A stretch of DNA of 64,000 nucleotides from Streptomyces sp. MBT65 (GCF_016612545.1 NZ_JAENRY010000007.1:1-64000); one strand, 5' to 3'; positions 40,570-49,400 are shown, numbered from the stretch's first letter. Notes: generated by a model from the letters alone, not told the origin. Made by a program: numbers and translations.

Positions 40570-41820
40570 GTGACTGATACCGAGGAGAAGGCGGCCGAGC
40601 GGTTCGGCGTGCTGACGGACGAGGCGGTCGAACGCTCCCGGCGCCGCCTGGGCGTGCCCCAGCCGCAGCGCAACCCCCCGCACAACTACGAGGTCACCTG
40701 GGACGGTTCACGCCACTTCGCCTACGGCTACGGCGACGCCAACCCGCTCTACTGCGACCCCGAGTACGCGGCGAAGACCCGCTGGGGCGCGCTCGTCGCA
40801 CCGCCGACCTTCCTCTACACGATGGGCGAGGACGCGGCCCCGACACCGGACCCGGAGACCAAGGCCCTGCTCAAGGGCGACCCCTTCGCGGGGCTCGGCT
40901 CCTACCAGGCGGTGATGGAGTTCGAGTGGTGGCGGCCCCTTCGACTGGCCGACCGCTGCCGGGTGTTGCAGACCCAGGTCGGTGTCCAGCTCAAGCGGAG
41001 CAGCTTCGGCGGACGTACCGCACACGTCGTCCGCGACTACCTCTACGCCAACGGGCACGGCGAGATGCACGCCCTGCGGCGCGGCACCTGGATCAACGCC
41101 GAACGGCACACGTCGAAGAAGCGGGCCAAGGAAGCGCTCGAACAACAGCCGTACCCGCCCGAGCAGTTGGCGGAGATCGACGCCGCGTACGCCGCCGAGA
41201 CCAGACGCGGCGCCGAACCCCGCCACTGGGAGGACGTCGAGATCGGCGAGGAACTGCAACCCCGTGTGAAGGGCCCGCTGACCACCACGGACGTCGTCGT
41301 CTGGCACCTCGGCTGGGGCATGCAGCTCACCCCGCCCGGCGCCTTCGGCATCGCGGCGGCCGTACGACGCAAGGCCCCCGGCCTCTATCCGCCTAACCGG
41401 CTGGGCGTCCCGGACACCGTGCAACGCCTGCACTGGGAGCCCGAACGGGCCCGGGAACTCGGTCTGCCGGGCTCCTACGACTACGGCGGTATGCGCGAGA
41501 CCTGGCTCTGCCATCTCCTCACCGACTGGATCGGCGACGACGGATGGCTGTGGAAACTCCGCTGCGAGCACCGCAAGTTCAACTACCTCGGCGACACCAC
41601 GTGGGTACGCGGCACGGTCGTCGACAAGCAGCAGGTGGACGGCCGGAACGAGGTGCACATCGAGGTGCGCTGCGAGAACCAGCGCGGCGAAGTCACCACC
41701 CCCGGCAGGGCGGTTGTGCTCCTGCCGACCAGGGAGCGGGCCGTCGAACTTCCCTCGCCGCCCGCCCCGGACCTGGACGGCATGGTCGCCCACGAACTGG
41801 AGCGGTTCGCGGTCAAGTGA
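40570..41820 (+). CDS. MaoC-like hydratase with two hotdog domains
   Basis: This 416-aa protein starts at GTG 40570 behind AAGGAGGTTG. The N-terminal hotdog domain has FAYGYGDANPLYCDPEYAAK, where the usual catalytic His of GDxNPxH is Tyr. The second domain (from about residue 215) begins PRHWEDVEIGEELQPRVKGP and has TTTDVVVWHLGWGMQLTP. The enoyl-CoA hydratase function would have to come from the second half, or the protein acts on an unusual enoyl-CoA. It sits between an acyl-CoA ligase and an enoyl-CoA hydratase. Confidence 0.82.
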   Translation: MTDTEEKAAERFGVLTDEAVERSRRRLGVPQPQRNPPHNYEVTWDGSRHFAYGYGDANPLYCDPEYAAKTRWGALVAPPTFLYTMGEDAAPTPDPETKALLKGDPFAGLGSYQAVMEFEWWRPLRLADRCRVLQTQVGVQLKRSSFGGRTAHVVRDYLYANGHGEMHALRRGTWINAERHTSKKRAKEALEQQPYPPEQLAEIDAAYAAETRRGAEPRHWEDVEIGEELQPRVKGPLTTTDVVVWHLGWGMQLTPPGAFGIAAAVRRKAPGLYPPNRLGVPDTVQRLHWEPERARELGLPGSYDYGGMRETWLCHLLTDWIGDDGWLWKLRCEHRKFNYLGDTTWVRGTVVDKQQVDGRNEVHIEVRCENQRGEVTTPGRAVVLLPTRERAVELPSPPAPDLDGMVAHELERFAVK

Positions 41821-41852
41821 TCGGTAATCGAGAACGAGCATCAGGAGGCAGG

Positions 41853-42617
41853 ATGTCGGACGAGGTGCTGGTGGAGCGCCGTGGCGCGGTCCAGGTCATC
41901 ACGATCAACCGTCCCGCGAAGAAGAACGCGCTCGACGCGGGCGTGGCCGCCGGAGTGGCCGCCGCGGTCGACGAGTTGGACGAGTCGGACGAGCTGCGGG
42001 TCGGTGTGCTCACCGGGGCGGGCGGCACGTTCTCGGCGGGCATGGACCTCAAGGCCTGGCTGCGCGGCGAGAGTCCCGCGATCGAGGGCCGGGGGCTGTG
42101 CGGGATCACCATCACCCCGCCGCGCAAACCGCTGATCGCCGCCGTCGAGGGCTGGGCGCTGGCCGGCGGCTTCGAGCTGCTGCTCGCCTGCGATCTCGTC
42201 GTGGCCTCCCGCACGGCACGGGTCGGGGTACCGGAGGTGACACGCTCCCTGGTCGCCCGGGCGGGTGCGGCACTGCGCCTGCCGCAGCGGATCCCGTACG
42301 CCATCGCGCTGGAACTGCTGCTGACCGGCGAGCCCATCACCGCCGTACGCGCGGCCGAGGTCGGACTGGTCAACCGGCTCACCGACGAGGGCGACGCGCT
42401 CGCCGGCGCGCTGGAACTCGCCACGACCATCGCGGCGAACGGCCCCCTCGCCGTCGCCGCGACCAAGCAGATCGCGCAGTCCGCCGCCGAGCGGACGCTG
42501 GAGGAGGGCTGGATCCGGCAGGCCGAGATCGCGTCGCCGGTGTTCTCGTCCGAGGACGCACGGGAGGGCGCCGCCGCCTTCGCAGAGAAGCGGCCACCGG
42601 TCTGGAAGGGACGCTGA
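41853..42617 (+). CDS. Enoyl-CoA hydratase/isomerase family protein
   Basis: This 254-aa crotonase-fold protein starts at ATG 41853 behind AGGAGGCAGG. Motifs are VQVITINRPAKKNALDAGVA, the oxyanion-hole elements FSAGMDLKAWLRGE and AAVEGWALAGGFELLLACDL, and VPEVTRSLVARAGAALRLPQ. The position after VPEV where hydratases carry a second acid appears to be Arg, so a hydratase or isomerase call is open. It is co-transcribed with the MaoC-like gene upstream and the racemase-like gene downstream. Confidence 0.9.
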   Translation: MSDEVLVERRGAVQVITINRPAKKNALDAGVAAGVAAAVDELDESDELRVGVLTGAGGTFSAGMDLKAWLRGESPAIEGRGLCGITITPPRKPLIAAVEGWALAGGFELLLACDLVVASRTARVGVPEVTRSLVARAGAALRLPQRIPYAIALELLLTGEPITAVRAAEVGLVNRLTDEGDALAGALELATTIAANGPLAVAATKQIAQSAAERTLEEGWIRQAEIASPVFSSEDAREGAAAFAEKRPPVWKGR

Positions 42618-42669
42618 CCGCGTCGTAGCACCGCCAGGATCCTCAAGTCAGACCGACAGGGAGGGTGTT

Positions 42670-43818
42670 GTGACCACAGGACCGCTGTCCGGCTGCCGCG
42701 TCGTCGAGTTGGGCGGCATCGGACCGGGCCCGTTCGCCGGCATGCTGCTCGCCGACCTCGGCGCGGAGGTCGTCCGAGTGGACCGACCCGAGCGGGCGGC
42801 CGAGCCCGACGCGGGCGGCCCCGGGGACGTACTCAACCGAGGGAAGCGGTCGGTCGCACTCGACCTGAAACACCCGGCCGGACCCGCCGCCCTCCTCCAA
42901 CTCGCCGCGCGCGCCGACGTGTTGATCGAGGGCTTCCGCCCGGGCGTCACCGAACGCCTGGGCATCGGACCGCACGAGTGCCTCGCCCGCAACCCCCGGC
43001 TCGTCTACGGCCGGATGACCGGCTGGGGCCAGACCGGCCCCCTCGCCGCGGCCGCCGGACACGACCTCACCTACATCGCCCTCACCGGCGCACTCGGCGC
43101 GATCGGAGACGCGGCAGGCCCGCCGCAGATACCGCTGAACCTCGTCGGCGACTTCGGAGGCGGCGGCTGCTACCTCGTGATCGGCGTGCTGGCCGCCCTG
43201 CATGCCGTCGGGCGTAAGGGAGTTGGCCAGGTCGTCGATGCCGCGATCGTCGACGGGACGGCCCACCTCCTCGCGAGTACCTTCGGGAAACTCGGGCGCG
43301 GGGTGTGGACCGACGAGCGCGGTGTCAATCAACTCGACGGCGGCTGGCCCTTCTATGCCGTCTACGAGACCAAGGACCGTCGGCATGTGGCGGTCGGCGC
43401 GCTGGAGTCGAAGTTCTACCGCCGACTGGTCGAACTGCTCAAGCTCGACGTCGACCCGGAGCTGCAGCACGACCGCTCGACCTGGCCGGAGCTGCGTCGC
43501 CGCCTGGCGGAACGCTTCGCGGAGCGCACGCGTGACGAATGGGCGGCCGTCCTCGAAGGAACCGACGCCTGCGTCGCACCCGTCCTCGGCCTCACCGAGG
43601 CCGCAGCACATCCCCAACTCGCCGCGCGCGGAAGCCTGTTCACGCGCGACGGTGTCGTACAGCCCGCCGCGGCACCCCGTTTCTCGGCGACGCCGTCGAG
43701 TCCGGGACCGGCGGCACCACCCGTGGGTGCCGACACCCGCGCCGTGCTCCGGGACTGGGAGATCACCGACGCCGACGCACTCGTCGACAGCGGCGCCGCC
43801 GTCCAGTTCCCCCACTGA
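42670..43818 (+). CDS. Alpha-methylacyl-CoA racemase-like CoA transferase family protein
   Basis: This 382-aa protein starts at GTG 42670 with AGGGAGGG upstream. It has GCRVVELGGIGPGPFAGMLL, VRVDRPER, LNRGKRSVALDLKHP, then the His of GHDLTYIALTGAL and the Asp of LNLVGDFGGGG that form the catalytic pair in MCR/AMACR racemases. It would epimerise a 2-methylacyl-CoA so that acyl-CoA dehydrogenases of S-specificity can act, a step typical of sterol or isoprenoid side chains. Confidence 0.9.
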   Translation: MTTGPLSGCRVVELGGIGPGPFAGMLLADLGAEVVRVDRPERAAEPDAGGPGDVLNRGKRSVALDLKHPAGPAALLQLAARADVLIEGFRPGVTERLGIGPHECLARNPRLVYGRMTGWGQTGPLAAAAGHDLTYIALTGALGAIGDAAGPPQIPLNLVGDFGGGGCYLVIGVLAALHAVGRKGVGQVVDAAIVDGTAHLLASTFGKLGRGVWTDERGVNQLDGGWPFYAVYETKDRRHVAVGALESKFYRRLVELLKLDVDPELQHDRSTWPELRRRLAERFAERTRDEWAAVLEGTDACVAPVLGLTEAAAHPQLAARGSLFTRDGVVQPAAAPRFSATPSSPGPAAPPVGADTRAVLRDWEITDADALVDSGAAVQFPH

Positions 43819-43855
43819 TTCCCCCTGATTCCCCAGCGACCGAGAGGACCCTTCC

Positions 43856-45001
43856 ATGCCCGAGGCCGTCATCGTCGACGCCGTCCGCACGCCCATCGGC
43901 AAGCGCAACGGCTCCCTGGCCGCCGTCCACGCGGCCGATCTGTCGGCACATGTGCTCACCGCGCTGGTGGAACGCACCGGCGTGGACCCCGGCACCATCG
44001 ACGACGTGATGTGGGGCTGCGTGACCCAGGTCGGCGACCAGTCGAGCAACATCGCGCGCTTCGCCGCCCTCGCGGCGGGCTGGCCCGAGCATGTGCCCGG
44101 GGTGACGATCAACCGGGCCTGCGGCTCCAGCCAACAGGCCGTCGACTCCGCCGCGCACGCCGTCATGGCCGGGCAGTACGACCTGGTCGTGGCCGGCGGC
44201 GTGGAGACCATGACCAGGGTCCCGCTCGGCTCGCACCGGACCACCGGTCAGCCGTACGGACCCGCCGTCCTGGCCCGCTACGACGGTTTCCAGTTCAGCC
44301 AGGGCGTCGGTGCCGAGCTGATATCCGAGCGGTGGGGCCTCAGTCGCACCCGGCTCGACGAGTTCGCGTCCGAGTCGCACGCCAAGGCCGCGGCGGCGAT
44401 CGACTCGGGCATCTTCGACGACCACATCGTGCCCATCGAGGTCGAGGGCACCAAGTTCACCGTCGACGAGGGCCTGCGGCGCGGGACTTCGGTCGAGACC
44501 CTCGCCAAACTGAAGCCGTCGTTCAAGGAGGACGGCGTGATCCACGCCGGGAACGCCTCTCAGATCTCCGACGGCGCCGCCGCGCTCCTCATCACAACTC
44601 CCGAACGGGCAAGGGAGTTGGGCCTCAAGCCGATCGCCCGCTACCACTCGGGCGCGGTCAGCGGCGCGGACCCGATCATGATGCTGACCGGCCCGATCCC
44701 GGCGACCGAGAAGGTGCTCCGCCGGTCCGGTCTCTCCATCGAGGACATCGGCGCCTTCGAGGTCAACGAGGCGTTCGCACCGGTGCCGTTGGCGTGGCTG
44801 GCCGAGACCGGCGCCGACCCCGAGCGGCTCAACCCGCTCGGCGGAGCGATCGCGGTCGGCCATCCGCTCGGTGGCTCCGGCGCCATCCTGATGACCCGCC
44901 TGCTCGCCCGGATGCGCCAACGCAACCTGCGCTACGGCCTCCAGACGATGTGCGAAGGGGGCGGCACGGCCAACGCCACGATCATCGAACTGCTGCCGTG
45001 A
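43856..45001 (+). CDS. Acetyl-CoA acetyltransferase (thiolase)
   Basis: This 381-aa thiolase has the nucleophile Cys89 in NRACGSSQQ, NEAF (FEVNEAFAPVPLAW), AVGHPLGGSGA and the second Cys in MCEGGGTANA. It completes beta-oxidation in the nine-gene operon, of which it is the last member. The start ATG 43856 has GAGAGGA upstream. Its stop is only 4 bases from that of the convergent P450 gene. Confidence 0.94.
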   Translation: MPEAVIVDAVRTPIGKRNGSLAAVHAADLSAHVLTALVERTGVDPGTIDDVMWGCVTQVGDQSSNIARFAALAAGWPEHVPGVTINRACGSSQQAVDSAAHAVMAGQYDLVVAGGVETMTRVPLGSHRTTGQPYGPAVLARYDGFQFSQGVGAELISERWGLSRTRLDEFASESHAKAAAAIDSGIFDDHIVPIEVEGTKFTVDEGLRRGTSVETLAKLKPSFKEDGVIHAGNASQISDGAAALLITTPERARELGLKPIARYHSGAVSGADPIMMLTGPIPATEKVLRRSGLSIEDIGAFEVNEAFAPVPLAWLAETGADPERLNPLGGAIAVGHPLGGSGAILMTRLLARMRQRNLRYGLQTMCEGGGTANATIIELLP

Positions 45002-45005
45002 CGGC

Positions 45006-46247
45006 TCACCAGGCGACCGGCAACTCGTAGATGCCGTAGGCCTGGGAGTCCTCCTTGAACTTCAACTCCGAGACGTCGACGGCGAGTCGGAGGGTCGGGA
45101 TGCGGCGGAACAACGTGCTGAAGACGACGTGGAGTTCGATGCGGGCGAGCTGCTGGCCCACGCACTGGTGCGGGCCCCAGCCGAACGCGTGGTGGTGGGC
45201 CGCGCTGCGCGTGAGGTCGAGCTTCTCGGGGTCGGGGAACGCCTGCGGGTCCCAGTTGGCGGCCGGCAGCGACGCGATGACGCCCTCGCCCGCGCGGATG
45301 ATCTCGCCGTCGATCTCGATGTCCTCCAACACGGCCCGGCGTGCCAGGAGATGCGGGATGGTGAGGTAGCGCAGCAGCTCCTCGACCGTGCTCGTCACGT
45401 ACTTCGCATCGTCCGAGTGCTCGCGCAGGCCCGCGAGTTGGTCCGGGTTCTCCAGCAGCAGCGCGGTCCCCAGCGTGATCATGTTGGCGCTGGTGTCGTG
45501 CCCGGCGACGAGCAGGATGTGCCCCAGCGGCGCGGCCTCCTCCATGGACAGCTCGCCCGCCTTGATGCGCGCGCCGAGGTCGGAGAGGACGTCCTCGCCG
45601 GGGTTGTCCATCTTGCCCTCGATGAGTCCGGCGATGTAACGGCGCACGGTCGCCGTGCTCTCCGCCGCCTTCTCCGGCGTCTTGAAGCGCGCGTTGGTCA
45701 CCCCCGCGTGCTCCTGGAAGAAGTCGTGGTCCTCGTACGGCACCCCGAGGAGCGCGCAGATCATCAGCGACGGCAGCGGGAGCGACAGCGCCTCGTTCAG
45801 CTTGGTCGGGTTGGGACCCGCGAGCATCTTGTCGATGAGGTCGTCGGTGATCCGCTGGATCTCCGGGCGGATCTTCTCCATCCGGTGCCGGGTGAACGAA
45901 CTCGTGAGCATCCGCCGCCACCGCGTGTGCTCGACCCCGTCGGTGTTGTTGATCGACGGCTGGATATGGTCCGCGTGCGCCTTCATCGCCTCGGTCGTGT
46001 GCGGATATCCGGGCGCCCCGATATTCGCGCTGAGCCGGGGATCGGTCAGCAACTGCCGCTGGGCCGCGTGCGTCGTGACGACCCACGGGGTCGTACCGTC
46101 CCAGGTCTTCGCCCGCACCAGGGCCTTGTCCGAGTCGTGCAGCTTCAGCAGCCCCGGCGGCGGCGCGAACGGGCACTGGCCCGATCGGGGCGACGGGTAC
46201 TCGGGCAGTTCCTCGGAGACGTCGGTTCCGGCCACGCTCTCGGTCAT
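45006..46247 (-). CDS. Cytochrome P450
   Basis: This 413-aa P450 starts at ATG 46247 with GAGAGGA upstream. It has the I-helix AGHDTSAN (248-255), the ExxR motif (EELLR, 289-293) and the heme Cys362 in FGWGPHQCVGQQLAR. The N-terminal segment YPSPRSGQCPFAPPPGL is typical of actinobacterial CYP105-like proteins. It hydroxylates a small lipophilic compound. The promoter holds GACCGATCGGTACA, related to the mft operator, so expression may follow mycofactocin genes. Confidence 0.93.
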   Translation of the reverse strand: MTESVAGTDVSEELPEYPSPRSGQCPFAPPPGLLKLHDSDKALVRAKTWDGTTPWVVTTHAAQRQLLTDPRLSANIGAPGYPHTTEAMKAHADHIQPSINNTDGVEHTRWRRMLTSSFTRHRMEKIRPEIQRITDDLIDKMLAGPNPTKLNEALSLPLPSLMICALLGVPYEDHDFFQEHAGVTNARFKTPEKAAESTATVRRYIAGLIEGKMDNPGEDVLSDLGARIKAGELSMEEAAPLGHILLVAGHDTSANMITLGTALLLENPDQLAGLREHSDDAKYVTSTVEELLRYLTIPHLLARRAVLEDIEIDGEIIRAGEGVIASLPAANWDPQAFPDPEKLDLTRSAAHHHAFGWGPHQCVGQQLARIELHVVFSTLFRRIPTLRLAVDVSELKFKEDSQAYGIYELPVAW

Positions 46248-46295
46248 GGTTCTGTCGTCCTCTCGTCGGCCCCACACCTGACGGAACCATACGTC

Positions 46296-46382
46296 GACCG
46301 ATCGGTACAATCAATCTCCCGGAAACCTCCAGGAGGCCGGTGAAGAAATGTGTGACACATGTATTGACCGGGTGGTCTATTT
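46296..46382. promoter_or_regulatory. Operator-like elements upstream of P450 and ACAD genes
   Basis: GACCGATCGGTACA (46296-46309) matches the site at 24803 with one change. ATGTGTGACACAT (46348-46360) is a 5+3+5 palindrome. GACCGGGTGGTC (46366-46377) is a 4+4+4 inverted repeat. All lie in the 149-bp gap between the minus-strand acyl-CoA dehydrogenase end and the P450 start. Confidence 0.5.
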
Positions 46383-46396
46383 GCCGACCGGCTGAG

Positions 46397-47596
46397 TCAG
46401 CGAGGCTCCCGCGGCATCCCGAGCCCCCGCTCGGCCACCTGCGTCCGCAGCACCTCGTTCGCCCCGCCCGCGATCGTGTACGCCCGCGAGTACAGATGCG
46501 CGTCCTGCCACCAGCCGTCCGCTACGGCGTCCTCGTCGCCCTCGATCAGCAGCCCGTCCGTGCCCTGGAGGCCCACGCCGAAGTCGACCAGGTCGTGATT
46601 CAGCTCGCTGAAGAAGATCTTGCCGAGGAGGGCATCGGCGGGCTGCTCCGTGTCGTGCAGCATGCGTGACTGCGCGAGACCGATCAGCGCGGCGTTCACC
46701 TGCACCCGCGCGGCCAACTCGCCGATCGCCTGCCGGGTCGCGGAGTCGTCGAGCGCGGGCCCGCCGTTGACGGACGTGTGCGCGGCGAGACGTACCAAGT
46801 CGTCGAGTACGGCGACCAGTTCGACCCCGCGCGCGGCCACACCGGAACGTTCGTGGCCGAGGCTGCTCATCGCCACCCGCCAGCCGTCATTGACCCGGCC
46901 GATCACGTTCGCGGCCGGAATGCGGACGCCGTCCAGGAACACCTCGTTGAAGTCGGTGGTCCCGGTGATCTCCCGCAGTGGGCGGATGTCGACACCCGGG
47001 CTGCGCAGATCGAGGGCGAAGGCCGTGATGCCCTTGTGCTTCGGGGCCTCGCGGTCGGTGCGTGCGAGCAGGTACCCCATGTCGGCGTGCTGGCCGTTGG
47101 TCGTCCACACCTTCTGGCCGTCCACGACGAACACCGCGTCGTCGCCCTCGCCCTCAGGAACCGCCCGGGTCCGCAGGGCCGCCAGGTCGCTGCCCGCCTC
47201 GGGCTCGCTGAACAGCTGGCACCACACGTCCTCGCACGAGCGGATGCGGGGCAGGAAACGCGCCCGCTGTGCGTCGGTGCCGAACTCCAGCAGCGCGGCC
47301 GAGGCCAGCGAGGCCGCGCCGATCGGCTGCCAGGTCCGGGCGCGGGCGATCTCTTCGGCCACGACGGACGGTTCCAGCGGATGCGCGTCGGGGCGGCCGC
47401 CGTACTCGGCCGGCCAGTCGATCCCGAGGAAGCCCGCCTCGTACAGCTTGGCGGTCCACTCCCGGATCGCCGGCATCGACTCCGGCTCCGGTGCGCGCAC
47501 CCCCGCACGGTTCTTGATGCCCGGGGCGTGCTCCGCGACGAAGGCGCGCACCTTCCTCCGGAACGCCTCGAGCTCGGGCGTGGACTCCAGTCGCAT
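46397..47596 (-). CDS. Acyl-CoA dehydrogenase
   Basis: This 399-aa protein starts at ATG 47596 behind CAGGGAG. Features are FLGIDWPAEYGGRPDAHPLE, LFSEPEAGSDLAALRTRAVP, GQKVWTTNGQHADMGYLLAR and the C-terminal YTIAGGANEVLRTQVAERGL. The IAGGANEV motif binds FAD in one FadE partner of heteromeric steroid-type dehydrogenases, so pairing with a compact FadE (20792 or 37839) is possible. It is divergent from the tandem GntR regulator. The gap holds an inverted pair of TGAGGTCACT sites. Confidence 0.9.
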   Translation of the reverse strand: MRLESTPELEAFRRKVRAFVAEHAPGIKNRAGVRAPEPESMPAIREWTAKLYEAGFLGIDWPAEYGGRPDAHPLEPSVVAEEIARARTWQPIGAASLASAALLEFGTDAQRARFLPRIRSCEDVWCQLFSEPEAGSDLAALRTRAVPEGEGDDAVFVVDGQKVWTTNGQHADMGYLLARTDREAPKHKGITAFALDLRSPGVDIRPLREITGTTDFNEVFLDGVRIPAANVIGRVNDGWRVAMSSLGHERSGVAARGVELVAVLDDLVRLAAHTSVNGGPALDDSATRQAIGELAARVQVNAALIGLAQSRMLHDTEQPADALLGKIFFSELNHDLVDFGVGLQGTDGLLIEGDEDAVADGWWQDAHLYSRAYTIAGGANEVLRTQVAERGLGMPREPR

Positions 47597-47634
47597 CGCT
47601 GTCGGCTCCCTGTTCTCGTACCGCGGCCCAGAAA

Positions 47635-47699
47635 TGAGGTCACTGTAACCGGGCCGATCACCCGGTTGCCAGTGCCTGCGACCCTAAAAAGTGACCTCA
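47635..47699. promoter_or_regulatory. Inverted pair of TGAGGTCACT sites
   Basis: TGAGGTCACT (47635-47644) and its exact reverse complement AGTGACCTCA (47690-47699) lie in the divergent gap between the acyl-CoA dehydrogenase and the two-unit FadR-type regulator. Centre distance is 55 bp. Two separated sites would suit a protein with two DNA-binding domains. Confidence 0.6.
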
Positions 47700-47788
47700 A
47701 CTTGCATCCTGGTACCCGAACCGCACGCCTCCGGCCCAGGTGACGAATAGACTGGGGATCCGCAATATCCGCCCCAGAGGAGTTGGCC

Positions 47789-49261
47789 ATGGCGACTGCC
47801 GTCGACCGCGAGCCCGCCGACGGCGAGACCGGTGTCCCGGTCGGCAAGCTGGCCGCGCAGACCGCCCGCCGTATCGAGGCGACCGTGATCCGCCAAGGCT
47901 GGCCGGTGGGCGAGTCGTTGGGCTCCGAGGTGGACCTGCGGGAGCGGCTCGGGGTGAGCCGCGCGGTGCTCCGCGAGGCGGTACGGCTCGTCGAGCACCA
48001 CCAGGTGGCCAGGATGCGGCGCGGCCCGAACGGTGGCCTGATCGTCTGCGCACCCGACGCGGGACCGGCCACCCGCGCCATGGTGATCTACCTCGAATAC
48101 GTCGGCACCAGCGTCACCGACCTGCTCCAGGCTCGCCTCCTGCTGGAGCCGATCGCCGCGGGACTGGCCGCCGACCGCATCACCGAGGAGGGCATCGACA
48201 CCCTCCGGACCACCCTCGACGCCGAACTCGACCACTGGGACGAACCCGGAGTCCACTCGCAGGACCCGCTGCACCCCGTGCTCGGTCAGTTGTCCGGCAA
48301 CCCGGTCCTGCACCTGTTCGTCGACGTGCTCACCCGGCTCACCGCACGCTACGCGCACACCTCCCGCCGTATCTCCAAGGCCGAGATGCACGCGGCGAAG
48401 GACACCTCGCACCGCGCGCACAAAGCCGTCGTCGACGCGGTGATCGCCGACGACGGGGCCCGCGCCCAGACGGAGTTGACCGCGCATCTGGAGTCGGTGG
48501 CCGGCTGGATCGAGAAGCACCGGGTGCGGCGCGGACAGCGGATCGCGGGCAATGTCGTAGAGCCGGAACTGGTGGAGGGCCCGCGGGCCAAGCTCGCCGA
48601 AGTGGTCGCGGCCCGTATCCACGACGACATCGCCGCGCGCGGCTGGCAGACCGGCATGGTGCTCGGCTCGGAGGCCGATCTGCTCGCCCGCTACTCGATC
48701 AGCCGGGCCGTACTGCGGGAAGCCGTACGGCTGTTGGAGTACCACTCGGTCGCCCGGATGCGTCGCGGCCCCGGCGGCGGCCTGATCGTCACAGAGCCCG
48801 AGCCGCAGGCCAGTATCGACACCATGGCGCTGTTCCTGGAGTACCAGGGCGTCACCGCCGACGACCTGCGGATCGTGCGCAACGCGATCGAACTGGGGAT
48901 CGTCGCCCGGGTCACCGCCAGAGTCGCGGAGGGCGACAAAGAGGTGACCGAACGGCTCGGCAAGGCCGTGCGCTGGAGCACGGAGGGCCCCGCCGACGAC
49001 CCGCGCAAGGCCGACCTCTTCCACACCGAACTGGCCGCGCTCTCCGACAATCCGGTGCTGTCGCTGTTCCTGTCGATCATCACCGAGCTGTTCCGCCGCC
49101 ACGCCTCCGGCCATGACCGACCACTGCCCGGCGACACGGCGGCGGACGAGGTCCAACACGTCCACCAGCGGATTCTCGACGCCATCGTCGAGGGCGACGC
49201 CGGAGTGGCCCGGCACCGGATGCGCCGCCACCTGGACGCGCTGATCCCCTGGTGGCACTGA
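47789..49261 (+). CDS. Regulator with two fused FadR/GntR units
   Basis: This 490-aa protein starts at ATG 47789 with GAGGAG upstream. It consists of two full GntR-FCD units in one chain. The first winged helix is at about 20-86 (VSRAVLREAVRLVEHHQVAR, MRRGPNGGLIV), with an FCD-like helical domain to about 245. The second winged helix is at 268-334 (ISRAVLREAVRLLEYHSVAR, MRRGPGGGLIV), with a second FCD domain to the end. An ordinary FadR protein is half as long and dimerises; here one chain can mimic a dimer. It probably controls the divergent acyl-CoA dehydrogenase in response to an acyl-CoA or acid. Confidence 0.9.
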   Translation: MATAVDREPADGETGVPVGKLAAQTARRIEATVIRQGWPVGESLGSEVDLRERLGVSRAVLREAVRLVEHHQVARMRRGPNGGLIVCAPDAGPATRAMVIYLEYVGTSVTDLLQARLLLEPIAAGLAADRITEEGIDTLRTTLDAELDHWDEPGVHSQDPLHPVLGQLSGNPVLHLFVDVLTRLTARYAHTSRRISKAEMHAAKDTSHRAHKAVVDAVIADDGARAQTELTAHLESVAGWIEKHRVRRGQRIAGNVVEPELVEGPRAKLAEVVAARIHDDIAARGWQTGMVLGSEADLLARYSISRAVLREAVRLLEYHSVARMRRGPGGGLIVTEPEPQASIDTMALFLEYQGVTADDLRIVRNAIELGIVARVTARVAEGDKEVTERLGKAVRWSTEGPADDPRKADLFHTELAALSDNPVLSLFLSIITELFRRHASGHDRPLPGDTAADEVQHVHQRILDAIVEGDAGVARHRMRRHLDALIPWWH

Positions 49262-49281
49262 TCTCCTGACGATCGACCGGC

Positions 49282-49318
49282 AACGCCCCTGTGTGGCCTT
49301 CGGGCCCACGGGGGCGTT
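49282..49318. terminator. Hairpin terminator after the GntR gene
   Basis: AACGCCCCTGTGTGGCC pairs with GGCCCACGGGGGCGTT over a TTCG loop with minor mismatches, 21 bp after the regulator stop. The UUCG tetraloop and GC-rich stem are typical of actinomycete terminators. Confidence 0.75.
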
Positions 49319-49362
49319 CCGCTGTACATGTCCGCCGCATCGGGCTGTGTCGGGCGAGGCTA

Positions 49363-49379
49363 ATTAGGTATACTGAATA
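49363..49379 (+). promoter_or_regulatory. AGTATACT-type element and -10 box for the ACAD operon
   Basis: ATTAGGTATACTGAATA lies 22 bp upstream of the acyl-CoA dehydrogenase ATG (49401). TATACT would place the transcription start near 49381. The RBS GAAGGAGA follows. Confidence 0.6.
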
Positions 49380-49400
49380 GGTCGAGCCGAAGGAGATCCG

